Positions 1 to 9,334 of a DNA stretch of 64,000 nt are shown here, piece after piece; the first letter of the stretch is position 1, and each line of letters begins with the position of its first letter. The DNA comes from JAJDTT01 sp022827025 (lineage in GTDB: Bacteria; Acidobacteriota; UBA6911; RPQK01; JAJDTT01): assembly GCA_965203535.1 (NCBI GenBank), contig OZ241897.1:1674001-1738000 (forward strand), written 5' to 3'. The position numbers and the translations under genes are program-made. The notes under the pieces are model-generated. The model had not been told where the DNA came from. It searched no databases and worked only from the letters and a program-made list of their open reading frames with translations.

Positions 1-1697
1 GTGATCCAGAGGTGGTGGTCGATGAAGCCGGCGCGCCGCCGCGGGTAGTCGTCTTCCGACAGGAGCGTGTTGGCGTTCCTGCCGGGAACCACCTGGAAGC
101 TCGTCGGGTAGCCGGAGGAGTTTCTCCGGCCGTTGCTGAGAACCCGCCACAGAGCGGGCCGCTGGAGGTTGATGTCCAGTTTCGCGTCATGCTCGCTGTC
201 CGGAACGTGCTCCTCCCGGACCCACAGGCTCCGGCGGGGGTGCCCTTCGGGCAGCCGCCGGGTCACCAGGCGGTCGGCAACGAAGCGGTTGTTGGCGCCG
301 TCGATGTCCAGGTCGAGCCGGTAGCTGAAGTAGTGGTCGTGATTCACCGCCACGATGTTGCGATCCACGAAGCGGCCGTAGGCGTCGGCGCCGGGCTCCG
401 CCTCCAGGGCATTCTCCGACTTGGTCGCCTTGGCTTCGACGATGCCGGTCGTACCCACCCGCACCTCGATGGCGCCATCCTGCCGAAAGATCCAGTCGAG
501 CAGGTAGTCGTAGTTGCCGACGACGGCCCCGACACGAACGACCAGGTCGCGGCTGCGCCGGCTGTCCGGCAGCTCGGAAGACCAATGGCGCCAGGAGGGA
601 TCACCGGTCTCCCTTTCGAAGACACAGATCGTGTCGGACACGGTGCGCGGACGGCCCTTTTCGTTGCTGATCACTGTGTCGATATAGGTGGCGTAGCCGG
701 GACAGTCACGGCCCCGAAGGAGCGCGTTCGCCAACCCGCTGGACATGAATTCGCCGACGTCGATGAAGTTGCGGCGGTACCATCCGAAGGAAGGATCCAT
801 GTAGGGAACGAATATCTCGGACAAGTGCCCCTGGTACATCACTGAACGGGCGGGCTCGCCGGGTTTCTCCTGGTAGCTCACCAGGGAAAGGACCACACCG
901 ACACGCTGGTCCGGCCGCAGGTGGAAGCGCCAGTTCTGCCAACGAACCTGGCGCCCATCGAGTTGGAATCCGGGGCCCAGCGGCTGACGAGTGTCGAGCG
1001 GGCCCGGAACTTTCCGGGGGCGTTCGAGCGTGGTGCGGTCATAATCCGCGTCGGTCGCGGTGAGCGGCACGGGACCATCGTCGACGACCCGAAGGACCTC
1101 TTCCGATTCCAGATCGACCACAGCCGACAGGCCCTCGACCTGGCGGGTCCAGGCGTTTCGCACCCCACGGGGCTCGGAGCACCGGACGTTCCCGAGGCGC
1201 CGCCCGCGTTCTTCCTCGGTTCCGAAGTAGCCTGGCGGACCGGTGCCGCAATTGAGAAAGGTGTTGTCGGTGATTCCGCGAGCCTCCAGGCCGGAGACGA
1301 AGTCCGGATGTTCGAGCACTTTGTCGACCATGGCCTTGGAGTCGTCGGCATTCCAGTTCGCGTGGACACCCTTCAACGGGGTCCAGGACGCGACCTGGTC
1401 CTCGGTCAGATCCACGATCGCCTCGAACGCGTCATCGCCGCGGCGCACCACGGCGTAGGCCTTGCGAGGCATCTCGGCGCCCGGACGCCAGGCCAGCACC
1501 TCCCGCTTCGGAGGTTCCCGTAGCGTCAGTTGGGAGAATCGGGTCTCCCTGTCCATGTGCCCGGCATCTCGGAGGAGTTCGAGCACTCGCCAGACTTCCC
1601 GGTAGCTGAGCGGATCGAGCGGATGGCCGGCCGCCGGCGCCGGCTGCGGGGCCGCGAGAGCCGCGGCAAGGATGAATGAGAGGGGCAAATGGATCAA
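1..1697 (-). CDS. Copper amine oxidase, C-terminus cut by window edge
   Basis: Primary-amine oxidase: oxidises amines to aldehydes with H2O2 and NH3 release, using copper and a topaquinone made from a tyrosine. About 565 codons are visible. Read from a TTG at 1697-1695, which follows a GAGG 8 bases upstream, the frame is open to the window edge. The topaquinone motif NYDY is at residues 395-398 (Tyr396), the catalytic-base motif NFIDVGEF has Asp313, and the copper ligands are His453 and His455 in NHDHYF. The third copper histidine would lie beyond the edge. The N-terminus (LIHLPLSFILAAALAAP) is a signal peptide, so the enzyme is probably periplasmic. The family is usually about 650 residues, so little is missing. 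The start is the least certain point, because no ATG fits. Confidence 0.9.
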   Translation of the reverse strand, partial: MIHLPLSFILAAALAAPQPAPAAGHPLDPLSYREVWRVLELLRDAGHMDRETRFSQLTLREPPKREVLAWRPGAEMPRKAYAVVRRGDDAFEAIVDLTEDQVASWTPLKGVHANWNADDSKAMVDKVLEHPDFVSGLEARGITDNTFLNCGTGPPGYFGTEEERGRRLGNVRCSEPRGVRNAWTRQVEGLSAVVDLESEEVLRVVDDGPVPLTATDADYDRTTLERPRKVPGPLDTRQPLGPGFQLDGRQVRWQNWRFHLRPDQRVGVVLSLVSYQEKPGEPARSVMYQGHLSEIFVPYMDPSFGWYRRNFIDVGEFMSSGLANALLRGRDCPGYATYIDTVISNEKGRPRTVSDTICVFERETGDPSWRHWSSELPDSRRSRDLVVRVGAVVGNYDYLLDWIFRQDGAIEVRVGTTGIVEAKATKSENALEAEPGADAYGRFVDRNIVAVNHDHYFSYRLDLDIDGANNRFVADRLVTRRLPEGHPRRSLWVREEHVPDSEHDAKLDINLQRPALWRVLSNGRRNSSGYPTSFQVVPGRNANTLLSEDDYPRRRAGFIDHHLWI

Positions 1698-1850
1698 AAT
1701 CTTTACCTCGGCCCGCACACCGCGTGGGTCGTATGACAGGCGTCCTTGGGCAGATTGTGGCAGTTGCGAGGATTGCCCACAAGGATGGTCCTATCTCATA
1801 TTTCCACCAGAGTCGGATATGATCCAGCTTTGAGCAACGGGAGTAAGACG

Positions 1851-3113
1851 ATGGCCAGAAGACGGGATTTCCTCAAAGGGGCGGCCGGATTGGCAGCAGG
1901 CCTGCTGGCCGGATCCTGCCTCAGTGACTCCTCCGACACGCCGATCCAAAAGCCGGGGACCGGCCCGTCCGGAGACGACAACCCGCTGAGAAAGGGAAGG
2001 ACCATGATCGTAGACTCGCACGCCTACGTGTTTCCGCCCGGGGACGAGCCGGCGGGGCACGCCAGTCCCCAAGAGCATCTGGCCTGGATCCAGGCGGCTC
2101 ACGCGGGACACCATCAACCCGCCTGGAGGGTTCGGGACCGGGCGCCGGCCTCGTCCGAGCCCCTGGCGCCGAAGGGATTCAAGAATCTGTCCGAACTTCC
2201 CGACGTGAACTTTCGAGTGGATCACGAGCATGGGCGGGTGGTCTGGACCATTGACGAGGAGGACTACACGAAGCAGTTCTATCCCCCCAACCTGCGAAAC
2301 CTGGAGTTTACGCCTCACAGCCTCATCGCCGAGATGGACTACGCCGGCGTTGACGTGACGCTGCTGCACACCGACCCCATGTTGATCCGCGACAGCCGCT
2401 ACCTGGCGGACAGCGTGCGCCTGTATCCGGACCGCCTGCGCTCCATGGCTCCGGTGGATGAGTGGCGGATTCCGTCGGAAACCGACGCCGTCATCCGGGA
2501 ACTGGACACGGCCATCAACCAGCTCCGCCTTCACGCCATCAAGTTCATTCCCCCTCTGGGCTACCTGGCCAGCAGCGCTCCCTGGGACGACGGCCCCTAC
2601 CGGCCCTTCTGGGAGGCGGCCACCTCCTGGAAGGTTCCGGTCTTCTTCACCCTGGGCACGGGACCGGGCGCCGTGTCCCTGGAGGACCAGCGCCGCGGAT
2701 ACCTCGACGAATTGGGGATCCTGACGCGTTGGATGGAACGCTACCCGGACACGGTGTGCAGCCTCACCCACGGGTTCCCGTGGCGCGTGTTTCTGGACCG
2801 GGACCGGATCAGTCTGCCGCGGGAGATCTGGCAGCCTTTCCGGAACCCGAAATGCAATCTGGAGGTGAGCTTTCCGGTGCGCCTCGGCGATCTCTTCGAC
2901 TACCCCTACCGGGAAGTGTGGCCCACCCTGGAGGCGATGGCGGAAAACGTAGGTCCCTCCCAACTGTTGTGGGGCACCGACATGCCCTTCCAGAACCGCT
3001 TCTGCACCTACCGCCAGTCCCGGGACTGGATCGAGAAATACTGCCGTTTCCTGGGTCCGGAGGATCTCGCCCAGATCATGGGCGGGACGACCGCCCGCAT
3101 CCTCGGGCTGTGA
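1851..3113 (+). CDS. Tat-exported amidohydrolase (amidohydrolase_2 family)
   Basis: A 420-residue TIM-barrel hydrolase of the amidohydrolase_2 type. The ATG at 1851 has GGGAG at 1839-1843. The first residues, MARRRDFLKG, then an Ala/Gly/Leu stretch ending LLAGSC, form a twin-arginine signal with a lipobox-like Cys. The mature domain opens with IVDSHAYVF, so the usual HxH metal motif reads HxY here. Later metal-site-like residues are His in SLTHGFPW and Asp in LLWGTDMPF. The substrate cannot be read from sequence; family members hydrolyse or decarboxylate ring and acyl compounds. It stands alone on this strand, and hairpin repeats follow its stop. Confidence 0.85.
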   Translation: MARRRDFLKGAAGLAAGLLAGSCLSDSSDTPIQKPGTGPSGDDNPLRKGRTMIVDSHAYVFPPGDEPAGHASPQEHLAWIQAAHAGHHQPAWRVRDRAPASSEPLAPKGFKNLSELPDVNFRVDHEHGRVVWTIDEEDYTKQFYPPNLRNLEFTPHSLIAEMDYAGVDVTLLHTDPMLIRDSRYLADSVRLYPDRLRSMAPVDEWRIPSETDAVIRELDTAINQLRLHAIKFIPPLGYLASSAPWDDGPYRPFWEAATSWKVPVFFTLGTGPGAVSLEDQRRGYLDELGILTRWMERYPDTVCSLTHGFPWRVFLDRDRISLPREIWQPFRNPKCNLEVSFPVRLGDLFDYPYREVWPTLEAMAENVGPSQLLWGTDMPFQNRFCTYRQSRDWIEKYCRFLGPEDLAQIMGGTTARILGL

Positions 3114-3315
3114 GGAGCGACGTGTTTCACGCGGAGCGGCGTCTTTCAGGTGGAGTATCCATGTTGCAAGTGAAGGAGCGGCGTCATCCTTGGCACCGTC
3201 TCACGACCTCGCATTCAAGAAAAACCGAGCGGACGCATCGTCTCTCCCTCGCCCGTGTTCGTCCTCACCCCTCCCCCAGCCCGAAAACGAACGGAAGGAC
3301 CGACCTCCCTTCGTC
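3114..3315. other. Intergenic hairpin-rich spacer
   Basis: No gene is seen. At about 3120-3157 there are two short imperfect hairpins, GTGTTTCACGC and GGCGTCTTTCAGGTG. They recur as GTGTTTCACGC and GTCTTTCAGGCGCC at about 5684-5727, on the far side of the insertion sequence. Confidence 0.5.
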
Positions 3316-3430
3316 TGAGAAAAACATGCCCCCCGGAGGGGGGACATTCTTGTCCCCCTCTTCGCTGCGGTTGCCTTCGCTGGTCTCCGGCGGGGCCGGA
3401 GTTGGGCGGATAGGAGGGGGGACTTTTAGT
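3316..3430 (-). repeat. Family A hairpin repeat, 3' part (split by IS)
   Basis: Reads in reverse as the 3' part of the ~190-bp unit that is tandem at 13.6-14.7 kb: the GGGGGACAAGAATGTCCCCC hairpin, the CTGAGAAAAACATG tail and half of the GGGGGGACT...AGTCCCCCC stem. The remaining 5' part lies at 5461-5548 beyond the insertion sequence. Confidence 0.85.
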
Positions 3431-5460
3431 CGGAACTTCACTTCCAATATTGGTCTAATCCGTTTGTAATTCAGGGAGATAGAAGAAATCAACCTGCCAA
3501 ATTACTGGCAACAAATCGAGTCGGCTCCACGCCCAGCAGATCGAATGCCTTTCTTTGCAGGGGGGTTGGCTTGGCGAACATCGGAAACGGGTGATCCGGG
3601 GCGTCCGGCAGAGTCACCTGGTTGAGGGTGAGCGTGCCGAGATCGGCCAGCAACGTCCGCAGGCTGTGCACGGGGAACCCCTCCGCCGTTCGCTTGCGGG
3701 CGGCCTTGGCTTTCGTGCGCGCGGAGACCTGCGCCTTTTCCACCGGGGACTGGCGCAACGCTCGCGCCCCCGCCCGGTCCTCTTCCTCGAACAGCAGCGG
3801 CGCCAGACGCCGCCGCAGGTGCCATTCCAGGTAATACGCCAGCAGACACAAAAAGACGTGCCCGCGCACATGATCCTCGCTGTAGACGTAGACCGGGCGC
3901 AGGGCCAGCTGCGTCGTCTTGAGCGAGCGAAATGCCCGTTCGACCTGGGACAGAGACTTGTACGCCTCCACCGCCTCCCCGGCCCCGAGGGCGGAGGTCT
4001 CCAGGCTGGTCCGAATCACGTAGATCCCGTCCAACTGCGCCTCGGCGTCGATCTTCTCCTGGCGTCTGGACCAGCGGATGTCGTCGTCGGTCACCTCGAT
4101 CCGGAAGTGTTTGTCCACCTTCTTGCGGCTCACGTCCCGCCCCACCCGGCGGTTGATCGCCTGCTGGCCGCGCAGCCGGGATCTGGGGGAGCGCACGGCG
4201 GCGGCAATGGTCTGCAGGATCTTCTCCGTGGCGCACAGCAGATCCTCGCGCTTGCGGGCGCGCTCCTGGCGCAAGCGGGGATTGAGGCAGACCATCAGGC
4301 GCTCGCCGGGAAACTCCGGACTCACGATCTCCGCGATCCCGTCCGGCACCAACTCGCCCGGCCGCAACGGGGCCTCCCCCTGGTCTCCGTCCGCTGGGGA
4401 GGGCCGCAGCAGTGTGCGGATGGCGTCCGTTCTCAGGGCCGAGATCCAGTCGAATCCGGCCGGGGTGAGGTCTTTCCGGATCCGGGCCGTGGTGAGCATG
4501 CCGCGGTCCCCGACCAAGGCGATGGATTCGATGCCGAAGCGTCCCTGGATCTTCTTCACCTGCGCCGCCACCGTGGTGGGATCCGCCGTGTTGCCCGGGA
4601 ACACGTCGACCGCCAGCGGGCAACCGTCCCCGCTGCAAAGCAGGCCGAAGACGAACTGCTGCTTGCCCGGCTTGCCGTCCCGGTTGTGGCCGAACGCGGC
4701 CAGGGGAGAGTCGCGCCCCTCGAGGTAGCAGGAACTGACGTCGTACAAGAGGAGGGTTCGGCCCTCGAGGTGGCGACGCGCCAGGCTCTTCTCGATCCAG
4801 ACCTGCCGCCGGAGCAACCAGTCGAGCATCCCCAGCACCTCGTTGCCGTGGACCGGACCGAGGCCGAGCAGAGGACCCAGGCTGTGGGTGGCGGTGGAGG
4901 GGGAGAGGCTCCGGGCGGTGGCGAGCTTGGAGAGGGGTTGCAGGACCCGGGAGAGGATGGCGGCCAGCGCGAGGTCGCGGTGGCGGCTGCGTTGACGGTG
5001 CAGGATGCGCTCCAGACCGAGTTGGCGGGCCAGGCCGAGGAGGGCGGCGACATGGCCATGGGGCAGGGCGCGGCGAATGGCGAGAGACTTGCCCAGAGGA
5101 CGATAGACCTGCCCCCCCTTGAGCAGGGCGCGGATGCCGTTGACGATCTCCGGGGGGAGTTTGGAAAGGTTGGCGAGGGTGGTGCGACGGATGCGCTTGC
5201 CCTCGCGTTTGGCTTCACGGAAGAGGATGGCGGGAGGGCTGTTGCGGTTGGGGATGACATCGACGTGATAGGACATAGTGATGAGGGCCTATTACATGGA
5301 AACACGATAAGGAATATAAACAACCACAGAACAATGATACAAGGGTAATATGACACGTCCCTAACATGGAAACAAATATCCAGTTACAGACCCGTCCTAA
5401 GGAGCCGTAAACGACCCCATTTCAATGATTTTCTATGGTTTGAGGCGCAGTGAAGTTCCG
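3431..5460 (-). mobile_element. IS1634-family insertion sequence, complete
   Basis: The element is 2,030 bp. It is bounded by a perfect 12-bp inverted repeat, CGGAACTTCACT at 3431-3442 and its complement at 5449-5460. The 6-bp direct repeat TTTAGT flanks it at 3425-3430 and 5461-5466 as a target-site duplication. It carries one intact transposase gene. The target is the centre of a palindrome in a family A repeat. Intact ends, an intact gene and an exact duplication suggest recent insertion. Confidence 0.93.
3489..5276 (-). CDS. IS1634-family DDE transposase
   Basis: A 595-residue transposase that moves the surrounding element by a DDE (RNase H-fold) mechanism. The first acidic residue is Asp179 in LLLYDVSSCYLEG, the second Asp257 in ALVGDRGM, and the final Glu sits in YKSLSQVERAFRSLKT. 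These motifs and the length fit the IS1634 group. The start ATG is at 5276, with about 170 bases of terminal DNA to the inverted repeat. The frame is undisrupted, so the enzyme is probably functional. A 597-codon antisense reading frame here is a shadow. Confidence 0.93.
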   Translation of the reverse strand: MSYHVDVIPNRNSPPAILFREAKREGKRIRRTTLANLSKLPPEIVNGIRALLKGGQVYRPLGKSLAIRRALPHGHVAALLGLARQLGLERILHRQRSRHRDLALAAILSRVLQPLSKLATARSLSPSTATHSLGPLLGLGPVHGNEVLGMLDWLLRRQVWIEKSLARRHLEGRTLLLYDVSSCYLEGRDSPLAAFGHNRDGKPGKQQFVFGLLCSGDGCPLAVDVFPGNTADPTTVAAQVKKIQGRFGIESIALVGDRGMLTTARIRKDLTPAGFDWISALRTDAIRTLLRPSPADGDQGEAPLRPGELVPDGIAEIVSPEFPGERLMVCLNPRLRQERARKREDLLCATEKILQTIAAAVRSPRSRLRGQQAINRRVGRDVSRKKVDKHFRIEVTDDDIRWSRRQEKIDAEAQLDGIYVIRTSLETSALGAGEAVEAYKSLSQVERAFRSLKTTQLALRPVYVYSEDHVRGHVFLCLLAYYLEWHLRRRLAPLLFEEEDRAGARALRQSPVEKAQVSARTKAKAARKRTAEGFPVHSLRTLLADLGTLTLNQVTLPDAPDHPFPMFAKPTPLQRKAFDLLGVEPTRFVASNLAG

Positions 5461-5548
5461 TTTAGTCCCCCCGTGGGAGTGGGGGTAGGAAAACCCCCAC
5501 TCCTTTTCACGCAGGATTTCGCCGGACCGGGGCCGGTGGGGGAGCTCC
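5461..5548 (-). repeat. Family A hairpin repeat, 5' part (split by IS)
   Basis: On the minus strand this starts with GGAGCTCCCCCACCGGCCCC, continues through GTGGGGGTTTTCCTACCCCC, and is interrupted in the next hairpin by the insertion sequence. Joining it to 3316-3430, with one TTTAGT copy removed, restores a ~197-bp unit like the solo copy at 24067-24268. Confidence 0.85.
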
Positions 5549-5849
5549 GAAGAAAAGACCCAAGACGTCCAGCCGCCGAACTTCGAGTACACCCAACGCT
5601 CGAAAGAGGGCGCCAGGAATGACGCCCCTCCAAACGAGCACCGGCGTCCTTCCGGGCGCCGACCGGAACGGGCGTCCGGAGCGGCGTGTTTCACGCGCCG
5701 ACTGGGACCGGCGTCTTTCAGGCGCCGCCCCCAGACCCGCAGCGCACCAACAAAAGATCGGACTAAAGCACCATCGTCGCATGCATACCGAGTAATCGAC
5801 CCGCCACCACCCACCAACCGGGAATAATGGGGCGCGACACCCAGATCTC
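5549..5849. other. Intergenic region with several short GC hairpins
   Basis: No gene is seen. Hairpins follow one another at about 5608-5633 (GGGCGCCAGGAATGACGCCC), 5642-5660 (GGCGTCCTTCCGGGCGCC), 5683-5701 (GGCGTGTTTCACGCGCC) and 5712-5729. They share short A/T-containing loops inside GC stems with the other repeats of the window. A promoter for the transporter at 5850 should lie in the last 80 bases, but I see no convincing -35/-10 pair. Confidence 0.45.
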
Positions 5850-7211
5850 ATGTTGAATAAACGAATCCTCTACGTCGTATTCGTTTCGTTCGTAGCGGCC
5901 CTCGGCGGTTTCCTGTTCGGCTATGACCTGGTGATGATCTCCGGGGCAGTCATATTCCTCAAAGAGGAATTTGCCCTCAGCGCGGCTGGCTTGGGGTTCA
6001 CCACCGCCAGCGCGGTCATCGGTTGCATCGTCGGACCGATCGCCGGGAGCCGGCTGTGCGACCTGCTGGGCCGCAAGCGGACACTGATCATCGCGAATCT
6101 CCTGTTCGGGATCAGCGCCATCGGCACAGCGTTGCCCGAGACCATCGATCAATTCAATTTTTTTCGCGTCATCGGCGGAATCGGGTGCGGTCTTGCCAGC
6201 GTCGCCTCGCCCATGTACCTGGCTGAGATCGCTCCCGCACGCTTGCGGGGCCGGCTGGTGTTGATCTACCAACTGTTCATTGTGGTCGGGGCCTTTTCCG
6301 CCACTCTGGTGGCCTATTACCTGGCCTTTTTCGAGGCCTGGCGCTGGATGTTCGCTTCCGAGCTGGTTCCCATCCTGGTCTTTGGAGTTCTGCTGACCCT
6401 GATCCCGCGGACACCGAGGTGGCTGGCCCAGCAAAACCGCATCCGGGAAGCTCGAAGAGTCCTGGCTCGAATCAACGGGCGGGAAGAAGCGGAGGGACTA
6501 CTCCGGGAGATTCAGGAATCGCTGGCCGAGGAGACCGGCACCCTTTCCGAGTTGCTCAAGCCCGGAATCCGGACCGCCTTCACCGTCGCCGTGCTGCTGG
6601 CCGTCTTCAGTCAATGGACCGGTTGGAGCCTCGTCGCCGCCTACCTGCCGATCCTGCTTCTGAAAGCCGGATTCGAAGATGCCAGCGACGCCATCTTCCA
6701 ATACGCGATGGTGAACGGAATCAATATCGGGTTGACTCTCGTCTCCATTTGGCTTGTGGACCGCGTCGGCCGCCGGCCGATCTGGTTGGTGACATCGCTG
6801 GGGATGGTTTTCGGGGTCACGCTGTTGGGCGCGGTCTTTCACTTCGATCTCACCGGGTTTGTCGTGGTTGGGGCCGTGTTGATGTGCGCCTGGCCTCACG
6901 TCATTGGTCTCGGCCCGTTGCCTTGGGTCATGATGTCGGAGGTCATGCCCACCCGGGTGCGGGCTCGGGCAGTCGGCATTGCGACCATGTGCCTGTGGAT
7001 CGCCAACTATTCGGGTGTTCACGCGTTTCCGGTACTCCTCGAGTTGTCGGAGGAGCGCTTCGGATCTCCGGCAGCAGTCTTCTGGATCTTCACGTTGACT
7101 TGTGCCCTGGCTTTTGTCTTCGGCTGGAAATTGGTGCCCGAAACCAAGGGCAAGAGCCTGGAGAAAATCGCCCGGGACTGGCGGCGTTCCGGGCATCGTT
7201 CGGGGAGATGA
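5850..7211 (+). CDS. MFS sugar-porter family transporter
   Basis: A 453-residue, 12-helix inner-membrane transporter of the sugar-porter branch of the major facilitator superfamily, probably a proton symporter for a sugar or polyol. Seen: GGFLFGYD in helix 1, the loop motif GRKR after helix 2, PRTPRWL at the end of helix 6 (the usual PESPRW position), DRVGRRPIW between helices 8 and 9, and PETKGKSLE at the C-terminus. No clear Shine-Dalgarno precedes the ATG. It lies tail-to-tail with the Ldh_2 dehydrogenase. Nearby SDR and alcohol dehydrogenase genes suggest that its substrate is oxidised in the cell. Confidence 0.88.
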   Translation: MLNKRILYVVFVSFVAALGGFLFGYDLVMISGAVIFLKEEFALSAAGLGFTTASAVIGCIVGPIAGSRLCDLLGRKRTLIIANLLFGISAIGTALPETIDQFNFFRVIGGIGCGLASVASPMYLAEIAPARLRGRLVLIYQLFIVVGAFSATLVAYYLAFFEAWRWMFASELVPILVFGVLLTLIPRTPRWLAQQNRIREARRVLARINGREEAEGLLREIQESLAEETGTLSELLKPGIRTAFTVAVLLAVFSQWTGWSLVAAYLPILLLKAGFEDASDAIFQYAMVNGINIGLTLVSIWLVDRVGRRPIWLVTSLGMVFGVTLLGAVFHFDLTGFVVVGAVLMCAWPHVIGLGPLPWVMMSEVMPTRVRARAVGIATMCLWIANYSGVHAFPVLLELSEERFGSPAAVFWIFTLTCALAFVFGWKLVPETKGKSLEKIARDWRRSGHRSGR

Positions 7212-7218
7212 TCACCCC

Positions 7219-8265
7219 CTACTCGGGGATCGAAATACCCAGCGAGGCGGCCAGGTCAACCAACTCGCGCCAGAGCGGATCCGGGATCGGAATTCCCTCT
7301 CGCAGCCGGAGGACCCTTGCCAGGAGTTCGGGATCGCCGGGGATCAGGACTTCCTCGACACCTGCCGCCGGAGGGACAGCCTTGATCCGCTTGCGGAGCC
7401 GGTCGGCCCTTTTCCCATAATCGGCAAATGGCTGAAACAGGTCGGCTCTGAAGACCATCATGGCCGCGCCGGAGTGACTGAAATAGAGGCCCCCGCGATT
7501 GGCCTGGGCAAATTGGGCGGCTCCGGTGAAAACCCGGCCCAGCCATTCCGCCGCCACCGCCAGCGCGTATCCCTTGTGCTCCCCGAAGGGCACTTGCCCC
7601 CCTCCTTCCAGGAGGTCATCCACGTTGTTGGTGGGATTCCCCTCTTTATCGACGATCCAACCGTCGGGGACTTCTTGCCCGGTCCGCTGAGCGTTGACGA
7701 TTTTGACGCCTGACGAGGCGGCAGTGGCGAAATCGAACAGCATTCGGGGCTCGCTCCCGGCGGGGAGGCCCATGGCCAAAGGGTTGGTTCCCAGTACGGC
7801 GCCGCGACCTCCGTGAGGCACCACTCGTGGCCTTTTCTCGCCGAATCCACCCCCCCAGACCATGGCAATCATGCCTTCGGCGGCTGCCGCTTCCGCGTAC
7901 TCCCCCACACGACCGATATGGTGGCTTTCCACCAGACCGACCACAGACACGCCGTGCTTTGCCGCCTTGGCAATGGCTTTCTCGATGGCGAATTTCGCCA
8001 CCACCTGTCCAAAGGTCCAATGGCCCCGGACCAAGGCGCTGGTGCTCGTTTCCCTCACGATCTCAGGCCGGGCTGCCGGAACCAGCTCTCCCGCTTGCAT
8101 GGCAGCGATGTAACCCGGCAGTTGCCAGACCCCATGCGTGTCGACGCCGCTCAGGTTGGCTGAAACCATATGTTTGGCCACCACGGCGGCGTTGGCCTCA
8201 TCGGCACCAGCCGCCAGCAGCATTTCCTTCGCCAGTTGCTCGAGTTCGTCAGCGCATTTTTTCAT
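7219..8265 (-). CDS. Ldh_2-type NAD(P)-dependent dehydrogenase (malate/L-lactate/ureidoglycolate family)
   Basis: A 348-residue enzyme of the malate/L-lactate dehydrogenase family that is distinct from Rossmann LDHs. It oxidises 2-hydroxy acids, including sugar acids. Family signatures are SGVDTHGVWQLPGY near residue 40 (with the catalytic His), ESHHIGRVGEYAE near 115, GTNPLAMGLPAG near 160, and PFGEHKGYALAV near 230. Its 3' end is 7 bp from the transporter's 3' end (convergent). A second family member is cut by the right edge of the window. Substrate unknown; sugar-acid or lactate-like compounds are reasonable. Confidence 0.88.
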   Translation of the reverse strand: MKKCADELEQLAKEMLLAAGADEANAAVVAKHMVSANLSGVDTHGVWQLPGYIAAMQAGELVPAARPEIVRETSTSALVRGHWTFGQVVAKFAIEKAIAKAAKHGVSVVGLVESHHIGRVGEYAEAAAAEGMIAMVWGGGFGEKRPRVVPHGGRGAVLGTNPLAMGLPAGSEPRMLFDFATAASSGVKIVNAQRTGQEVPDGWIVDKEGNPTNNVDDLLEGGGQVPFGEHKGYALAVAAEWLGRVFTGAAQFAQANRGGLYFSHSGAAMMVFRADLFQPFADYGKRADRLRKRIKAVPPAAGVEEVLIPGDPELLARVLRLREGIPIPDPLWRELVDLAASLGISIPE

Positions 8266-8468
8266 TCTTTTGCGTCTCCGCGATCAACGACAGTACAATT
8301 CCGAGCAGGATCTGACCGACCCGAAAGCAAGCCGGAACGTGCAAAGAAAACCATTGCTGCACCATTAGAGCCCCTTGGCTTCAGGTAAGGCAAACCGGCT
8401 TCCGGACTTCGCCTTCCGCCAGGGATGGACGCGTTGGGACACGCTGAGACACGAGGAGAAGGTCGCCC

Positions 8469-9248
8469 ATGTTGTTGCGGGACAAAGTCGCTCTGATCAC
8501 AGGCGCAGCCTCGGGAATCGGACGGGCGACGGCCCAACTGTTCTCCAGCCAGGGCGCCAAAGTGGCCGTTGCCGACATCGATGACAGCGGAGCCGCGGAG
8601 ACGGTCCGGAACATCAGGAGAGGTTCCGGCGAGGCCTTCTCTGTCCACGCAGACGTGGGAAGGATGGACTCGGTGGAGGCGATGGTCGGGTCCGCTCTGG
8701 ACCGGTATGGCCGCCTGGACATCGTACACAGCAACGCCGCGGCATATGTGCTGGGGACGGCTTCGGAGACGAGCGAGGCGGATTGGGACCGCACCCTCGA
8801 TGTCTGTTTGAAAGCCACCTGGATGATCGCCCGCTGTGCCCTGCCCCCCATGGTGGCTCAGGATGGCGGCACATTCATTATTACGGGATCGGTCCATTCC
8901 ATCCGGGGCTACTCCCTCCATGCCGCCTATCAGGCCTCCAAGGGGGGCTTGCTGGCTCTCACCCGGTCCCTGGCCGCGGACTATGCGCCCTCGGTTCGGG
9001 TGAATGCGATTCTGCCAGGCGCGGTGGAGACCGGATTGTGGAAGGGCCTCTCCCCGGCCGATCGTTTGAAGATCGAACAGATGTGTCCCCTGCGCCGGAA
9101 TGGTCAGCCGGAGGATATCGCTCAAGCCGCTCTGTTTCTGGCGTCGGACATGTCAGCGTACATGACGGGCTCCTACCTGGTGGTGGACGGCGGTTTGAGT
9201 TCCATTATCGAGATGCCGGAGTGGCTGTGGTCAAGACTCAAGTCCTGA
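8469..9248 (+). CDS. SDR family NAD(P)-dependent oxidoreductase
   Basis: A 259-residue classical short-chain dehydrogenase. The cofactor loop TGAASGIG is at residues 11-18, an acidic Asp after the second strand (VADID) favours NAD, HSNAA replaces the usual NNAG, the catalytic Tyr/Lys are in AYQASKGG near 155, and Asp-Gly-Gly closes the C-terminus. Start ATG 8469 follows GAGGAGAAGG. It heads three genes in the same direction (two SDRs and an alcohol dehydrogenase), probably one operon acting on hydroxyl groups of the imported substrate. Confidence 0.87.
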   Translation: MLLRDKVALITGAASGIGRATAQLFSSQGAKVAVADIDDSGAAETVRNIRRGSGEAFSVHADVGRMDSVEAMVGSALDRYGRLDIVHSNAAAYVLGTASETSEADWDRTLDVCLKATWMIARCALPPMVAQDGGTFIITGSVHSIRGYSLHAAYQASKGGLLALTRSLAADYAPSVRVNAILPGAVETGLWKGLSPADRLKIEQMCPLRRNGQPEDIAQAALFLASDMSAYMTGSYLVVDGGLSSIIEMPEWLWSRLKS

Positions 9249-9334
9249 TGAGGCTTCACCAAGGCACGGACTGACCGCGACAACAGCGACCGGGAGGTTT
9301 TGGCGGTATCGGTTCAAGAGGAGGGGCCAGGGCG

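Noticed and set aside
12..1523. Plus-strand frames over the first 1.5 kb.
   Set aside because: They are antisense to the copper amine oxidase, whose cofactor tyrosine and copper histidines are all in one continuous minus-strand frame.
3555..5348. A 597-codon plus-strand frame antisense to the transposase.
   Set aside because: Shadow frame; the minus strand carries the DDE transposase and runs between the element's ends.
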